Origin: Acanthopleura granulata
Taxonomy: Eukaryota > Mollusca > Polyplacophora > Chitonida > Chitonidae
NCBI GenBank assembly: GCA_016165875.1
Contig: JABBOT010000002.1
Coordinates: 27,666,265-27,730,264 of the forward strand
Reading direction: 5' to 3'
DNA length: 64,000 nucleotides
How positions within the stretch are numbered: the stretch's first letter is position 1; each line of letters starts with the position of its first letter. Below, in pieces: positions 60,801-64,000 of this stretch. The notes below the pieces were generated by a model. It saw only the letters and a list, made by a program, of their open reading frames with translations. It was not told the DNA's origin and searched no databases. Position numbers and translations under genes: made by a program.

Positions 60801-61699
60801 GGCATAGCCTTAGCGGCTGCTGTATTAATTGCGCTGACAATATTGTCATAAAATATATTTACATCTTTATGAATGGATACCTCGGAGAAGGATTTTATAC
60901 ATTCTTTCTGGTAGACAGACCAGTTTGCACGTTTGGTGCTCCACCTAGAAGGTTGACCGACTTCATTAACGTGGGGAGTAAACTGGCATGAGACGAAAAT
61001 AGGGAGGTGGTCGCTGCCACAGGGAGACGTCACATCGACTGACCAGTCGAAAGATAAGCTTATGTCTGATAAGCATAGTGTAAGATCAAGGTGGGATACA
61101 GTGCCTGAGTTGGGGTCTATCCGAGTGCCCGTCCCGTCGTTAAGTACACAAATGTTGTAGTCGTCGATAAAATCGGCGATGATTTTCCCATTACAGTTAG
61201 TGTTAGAAGATTCCCAAATCGGACTGTGGGCATTAAAATCACCGCATAGAATAAACGATGGGCTAACTACAGACATAATTATGTTAAGATCGTCCCGTTC
61301 GACATGTTTGGAAGGGTTGTAGATGTTTACGATACTGACAGCAGGGCCAGAAGATCTAGATATATTAACACACTGGGCCTCGATACTCTTAAGTTGAGGA
61401 ATTTTGATCTCAGAGTATGAGAGTCCATGTTTAAGTAATATGGCAACACCTCCCTTTTCCCTTATATGCCTGTCGATTCTACTAATAGAGTAACCGGGAT
61501 AGGTGAAACTGAGGTGTGGTTTTAAGAATGTTTCTTGCAAACATATGACATGTGGCGTAGGATTTATATCAGAAATGTAGAATTTAAGTTCTTGCCCGTG
61601 TGTACCAATGCCTCGTACGTTATATTGAAGTAGGTGAAAAGCCATTGTTAAGAAAGAAAGCAAGACATAAATTAGATTCATGTTGGTAAAAGTATACAT
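57875..61699 (-). CDS. Retrotransposon ORF2: endonuclease, reverse transcriptase, RNase H
   Basis: This is an intact 1274-residue polyprotein. The apurinic-type endonuclease is at about 20-240, with QYN (Asn27), QETF (Glu56), GDFNAH (Asp154, Asn156) and GSDH (229-231). The RT is at about 480-760: YRPIALT, the first catalytic Asp607 in FLDIEKAYD, GVPQGSVLSP, FADD (695-698) and YLGV. RNase H is at about 988-1115: YTDAS (Asp994), TAEL, FTDS and the terminal HIGIPGNEQADQLAK. A CCHC-like CEEC...H....C lies at about 1205. The ATG overlaps the ORF1 stop in TAATG. Another Met precedes FHLLQYN at residue 19. All catalytic residues I can check are present, so the enzyme may be active. It acts in target-primed reverse transcription in the nucleus. 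Confidence 0.97.
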   Translation of the reverse strand: MYTFTNMNLIYVLLSFLTMAFHLLQYNVRGIGTHGQELKFYISDINPTPHVICLQETFLKPHLSFTYPGYSISRIDRHIREKGGVAILLKHGLSYSEIKIPQLKSIEAQCVNISRSSGPAVSIVNIYNPSKHVERDDLNIIMSVVSPSFILCGDFNAHSPIWESSNTNCNGKIIADFIDDYNICVLNDGTGTRIDPNSGTVSHLDLTLCLSDISLSFDWSVDVTSPCGSDHLPIFVSCQFTPHVNEVGQPSRWSTKRANWSVYQKECIKSFSEVSIHKDVNIFYDNIVSAINTAAAKAMPKTVGGTSPKMPVPWWNEDCSRAIKERKRLKNRARRTRLYEDIILYKSAKAEAQRTIKRSQREHWRQFCSNLKEHTPLKSVWAQIKSITGKSRFVSSPTIVQNDVSYVTNADKSNVLADSFSFVSNSCNYPPDFIPHKEDTEELHPFTNIMPEDTPINDDFSLLELKQAISTSSESSPGEDAITYSMLRNLPEQCIVLLLLLYNTIWANMKLPFQWKQAIVVPIPKPGKDPSVPSSYRPIALTTTLCKVMEKMINSRLVWYLNKHNILSPVQSGFRNRRCTADHVITLENNIRNSLCNKEYLFAVFLDIEKAYDMVWRTGVLIKMEGMGIAGRMLGWVRDFLTDRSIKVRVGRVYSRPVPIENGVPQGSVLSPTLFNIAINDLPGVLSSKLKCTLFADDKAMWCISRNLKLCTKYIQQGLDDIVEWSLKWGFKFSSAKTEAVIFTRTAIKDVEITLNNFPVTLSSSFRYLGVVLDARLTWSKHIDYTLTKCKKAINLMRCVSGREWGADRHCLLLLYRSLIRSRLDYCCEAYDSACASLKSRLDAIQCAALRIWTGAMRTTPLNAMQVFCQEWPLHIRRRLRTVEFSFRLRADRNNSASAILAPSYYDGLYDSRPNTALSFKQRSSQTAALIQSADLNIQPSSVPDFPPWNLISPYISTDLHSKTSKSDNSTISLLYAKDHIQSNWSEYVKVYTDASKCPNTNVVGASFSVPEIKYTKSFRLSDSLAVLTAELTAIICALQFLMELRPIRAVIFTDSLSSLQALLNFAWNKSSKLIHEILYLCTTLDYRGVSISFDWVPAHIGIPGNEQADQLAKQALMLPDITLTVPLSLKEAINSVKQKFIDMWQNEGDNSDKGRFFHEHNSLVTCRYDLSLRCRQDEILVFRLLSGHLPTNLYLNRFGLHDTGLCEECFVEDSIPHLMFRCLRHTYPRHTMYAELRLLGIRRFNEVTVLSPTKQQNKIFQAVANFLTRCHRF

Positions 61700-62930
61700 T
61701 ATGTATGGATACTTTCCGCTAAATTGTTCAACATAGGGGCTAGACTGGGAAAGTTGACTAGTTCAGGCCCCAAACGTGCCTGGGTGATGCAGAGTATTTC
61801 TGAAACGAAGGTCTTGTTGTCACTCAGGTCAAAGATTTTTAGCATAATTTCAGCAAATAAGGCAATGATGCGAGTGGCCATATTAACGGACAGATCTTCT
61901 GTCTGTGTGGAGGAGGTGGTTTCAGTTTGGGTCGAAGTAGACTTCATGACGGGTTTGATACGTTTAAACTCAGTTATGGGCTGTATTGCAGTTTGCTGTG
62001 CTGGAGGTGGGGCTGTGGTGTCTTCTCCTTCTAACAGCGCTCTTTCTGCAGGACTCTCGGGGTACGGCTGTCTGTCTTTAAACTGCACATTTTTTAAAGC
62101 TTCAGAGAACGGGATCTTTTGAGTCACCCGGATGTATTGGACTCTGCCTATTTGTTTCCTGTATGGACACCCGAGGTACGCTGACGAGTGACCAGGAGAG
62201 CCACAGTTGACACATAATGGCCTATCTAAATTGTCACAGTGTTCAAAGTCATGGTCACCCGAACACCTCGGGCATCTTCGCTTTCCCCTACAAGAAGTAG
62301 AGATGTGTCCGTAAGCTTAGCACTTAAAGCAACGAAGGACAGGCGGTATGTATGGTTTGACTGGGAAAATTTCATAACCAAGCGTAACTTCCGTGGGCAG
62401 CTCCTCCAGGTCGAAGGCTAATAACATGCACGATGTTTTAAGTTTTTCCTTTCCTTTATACATTCTTTCAACTTTTACGCACCTACTCTTTTTTAGGGCA
62501 CATAGAAAACGTCATCTTCTGTCAACTCTTCACCCACCCTGTATATAACTCCCCGAACAGAAATGGCCGATGACTGCAGTCGGCATTGTACATCCCTTCC
62601 CATAAGTGTCGTTAAGCTTAAGGCTTTTTTAGTTTGTGCAGGACCTGAGCATACAATCAGTAGGTCTTTTCTACCACACTTCTTGACTTCCTTGACGTTA
62701 CCTATAGCTTGTTGTAAAGCTTGACCAAACTTTATATTATTCCAAGCCGAAATGGGTAGACCTCCCATGGAGGTGATTATAACATTGTGGTTGTTTTTTT
62801 GACTCGACTGTCTTATCTTTTTTCCATCTGAGTTGGTACGTTCTGCAGAGAGATCACGACTGCGTTTAGTTGCAGAGTGGGTCTGTACAAATTCCATTGA
62901 GGTTTCTTCACCCCCCTCGGGGTCGTCCAT
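61699..62930 (-). pseudogene. Retrotransposon ORF1 (RNA-binding, CCHC zinc knuckles), damaged
   Basis: The likely start is ATG 62930 (MDDPEGG). An RRM-like region (KKCGRKDLLIVCSGPAQTKK) is followed by a frameshift at an A6 run near 62493-62500. The next frame reads SRCVKVERMYKGKEK to TPEVTLGYE-like sequence and three CCHC knuckles: CFKC-stop-AYGHISTSC with a TAA at 62317-62319 in place of a probable Gln, then CPRCSGDHDFEHC and CVNCGSPGHSSAYLGC. The C-terminal part stays open to 61699. Two lesions disable this copy unless they are sequencing errors. In this group ORF1 proteins bind element RNA and form the RNP. Confidence 0.88.
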
Positions 62931-63588
62931 GCTGGCAGCTTTAGTGTGGGTAAATACAGAAATATAGGCGCGCACGGACAAGGGGGGTTATTACGTAATG
63001 ACTGTTACAAGAGAACAAAGGGGGTCGCCCGGGAGCTGCTCCGGGCTAGAGACACAACGATAGGCGCTCTGTTAGTATGGCAGAGTGACAGTGCAAGTAC
63101 AGGCTTCTCTAAAAGTACAATCCTATCGCTATACGTAAGGTATAGCAGACTATAGCCCTTGTCTAAATGAAGATTTCCCAACGTTATTTATTATATACAT
63201 ACAAATATTTGTTCTGAGAGTCCCACAAGCCGCTATCAGTCTAATAGTGCTATGTATCCTTCTACACGTAAGAATCTGCGATTGAAGACTTGCACTCAAA
63301 CACGAGGCACACACACCTAATTACAAAGCGTGAGAGAGGGGGTGGGAGAATATGGCCAAATACCGGCCACTGTCGGCTTCAACTCCGATAAATAATCCTG
63401 GTTAAATAGTATCTGGAAGTACAGGAAGTATCTACAAACTTATGTGTTATAATATATACAAGCTCGAATATATACAAGACATATATACAGGGTTAGGAAT
63501 TAGCAGAGGTCGTGTAGAGGTAACCTCACAATAGGCTGGTTCTCGATACCACGTCTGCACTCCTCCGTGTCCTATGGACTCTCCCGTC
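62931..63588 (-). other. Retrotransposon 5' UTR
   Basis: About 660 bases lie between the right target-site duplication and the ORF1 start, without a recognisable frame. The element's first bases in sense are GACGGGAGAGTCCATAGG. It would carry the internal promoter expected of non-LTR elements. Confidence 0.6.
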
Positions 63589-63602
63589 GAAGCAGAGCAA
63601 AG
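63589..63602. repeat. Target-site duplication, right copy
   Basis: GAAGCAGAGCAAAG has one mismatch to the left copy and is followed by AGCCATTGTTTGACC, exactly as at 34746 in the empty locus. Confidence 0.9.
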
Positions 63603-63668
63603 AGCCATTGTTTGACCTTATATACTAGTGCAAGGTTGCCGCTACTTTCTGGAAAGCACGTGCACTGT

Positions 63669-64000
63669 GACGGAGTCTACAGACAAAAAGAAGAAGAAAT
63701 TCCAGTGGTTGTCACACAGACTATTTTCGTCCACGAAAACCAAAAAGAATCAGACACGGCTGGTGAGTAAACATGTCCAGTTCTGCGTCAGTTTAGACAA
63801 GATCAGTCTACTAGAAAAATTGAGGAAATATCTCGGCGATGGCTTTACGACGTTCCTGGACATGGGCAACCTGCGGCCATCTCACCTGCTGGAAGTGACC
63901 GCCATGGGAATGCTGATGAAGAAAAAGACAACTGACGAAGGGGACGAAATCCCTTTCCACCAAGAGTTTCTAGATTTCCGGTCTGAAAATGACAGCGAGA
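63669..64000 (+). pseudogene. Broken, poreless Kir gene, sister of K3 (runs off the window)
   Basis: The N-terminal segment matches K3 (TESTD, KKKKFQWLSHRLFSSTKTK), but the start codon is GTG where K3 has ATG. After TTFLD the sequence jumps to MGNLRPSHLLEV. Relative to K3, 414 bases (35006-35419, exactly 138 codons) are missing in frame, which removes the end of the slide helix, M1, the pore, M2 and the start of the cytoplasmic domain. The frame stays open to the window edge. The junction itself creates an ATG. Loss of pore and start codon make it a pseudogene as a channel, though a cytoplasmic-domain-only product is conceivable. The retrotransposon 66 bases upstream separates it from its promoter region. 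Confidence 0.9.

Larger units (their letters stand above)
57721..63588 (-). mobile_element. Non-LTR retrotransposon with RNase H (I/Nimb-like)
   Basis: This is a 5868-bp insertion on the minus strand. The 14-bp target GAAGCAGAGC(G/A)AAG is duplicated at 57707-57720 and 63589-63602, and the empty site exists at 34732-34745. Layout in sense: 5' UTR of about 660 bases, damaged ORF1 with zinc knuckles, ORF2 with endonuclease, RT, RNase H and a C-terminal CCHC, and a short 3' UTR ending in C13. RNase H after RT places it in the I group of non-LTR elements; Nimb, known from molluscs, is my best guess for the clade. It appears full length and fairly young. Confidence 0.93.

Overview
The window looks like animal nuclear DNA from a lophotrochozoan, most likely a mollusc; a brachiopod is not excluded. 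I infer this from AT-rich intergenic DNA rich in ACATGTA motifs, from repeated SINE-like elements ending in a CGTATAAGTGAAATATTC...AAATAAATAAA type tail that I know from molluscan genomes, and from large single-exon inward-rectifier potassium channel (Kir) genes. No bacterial gene layout, CRISPR array or rRNA is visible.

The core is a Kir cluster, all on the + strand: K1 (17702-18964), K2 (30670-31998), K3 (34809-36095), K4 (42947-44092), a broken copy of K4 (50530-51440) and a broken copy of K3 running off the right edge (63669-64000). K2 and K3 share a nearly identical 788-bp core inside unrelated ends, which suggests gene conversion. All four intact channels keep the GYG filter but have glutamine at the TM2 rectification site (Kir2.1 Asp172).

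From 42.4 to 57.0 kb lies a tandem segmental duplication. Unit A (about 42426-49970) and unit B (about 49971-56815) each carry one Kir gene (+) and one convergent gene (-) for a protein I do not recognise by name. That protein has two internally repeated domains, each with an NRRLW motif like the ParB/sulfiredoxin fold. Decay is reciprocal: unit A keeps Kir and has a frameshifted NRRLW gene, while unit B has a broken Kir and an intact NRRLW gene. A 185-bp stub of a third unit follows and is fused to a second copy of the K3 upstream region.

That second K3 copy is split by a 5.87-kb non-LTR retrotransposon (57721-63588, - strand) with a 14-bp target-site duplication, an intact 1274-residue endonuclease/RT/RNase H ORF2 and a damaged ORF1. 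The element ends in poly(C) rather than poly(A).

The left 17 kb has no gene I can establish. Bases 1-6360 have a T/G bias and end near an AATAAA, so they may be the 3' part of a + strand transcription unit. Elsewhere there are minisatellites (51-bp, 32-bp, 37-bp, 33-bp and a higher-order GTGCTTGTG array), a roughly 175-bp inverted-repeat pair at 8.1-10.1 kb, and several SINE copies. All identities were judged by eye; no searches were run.
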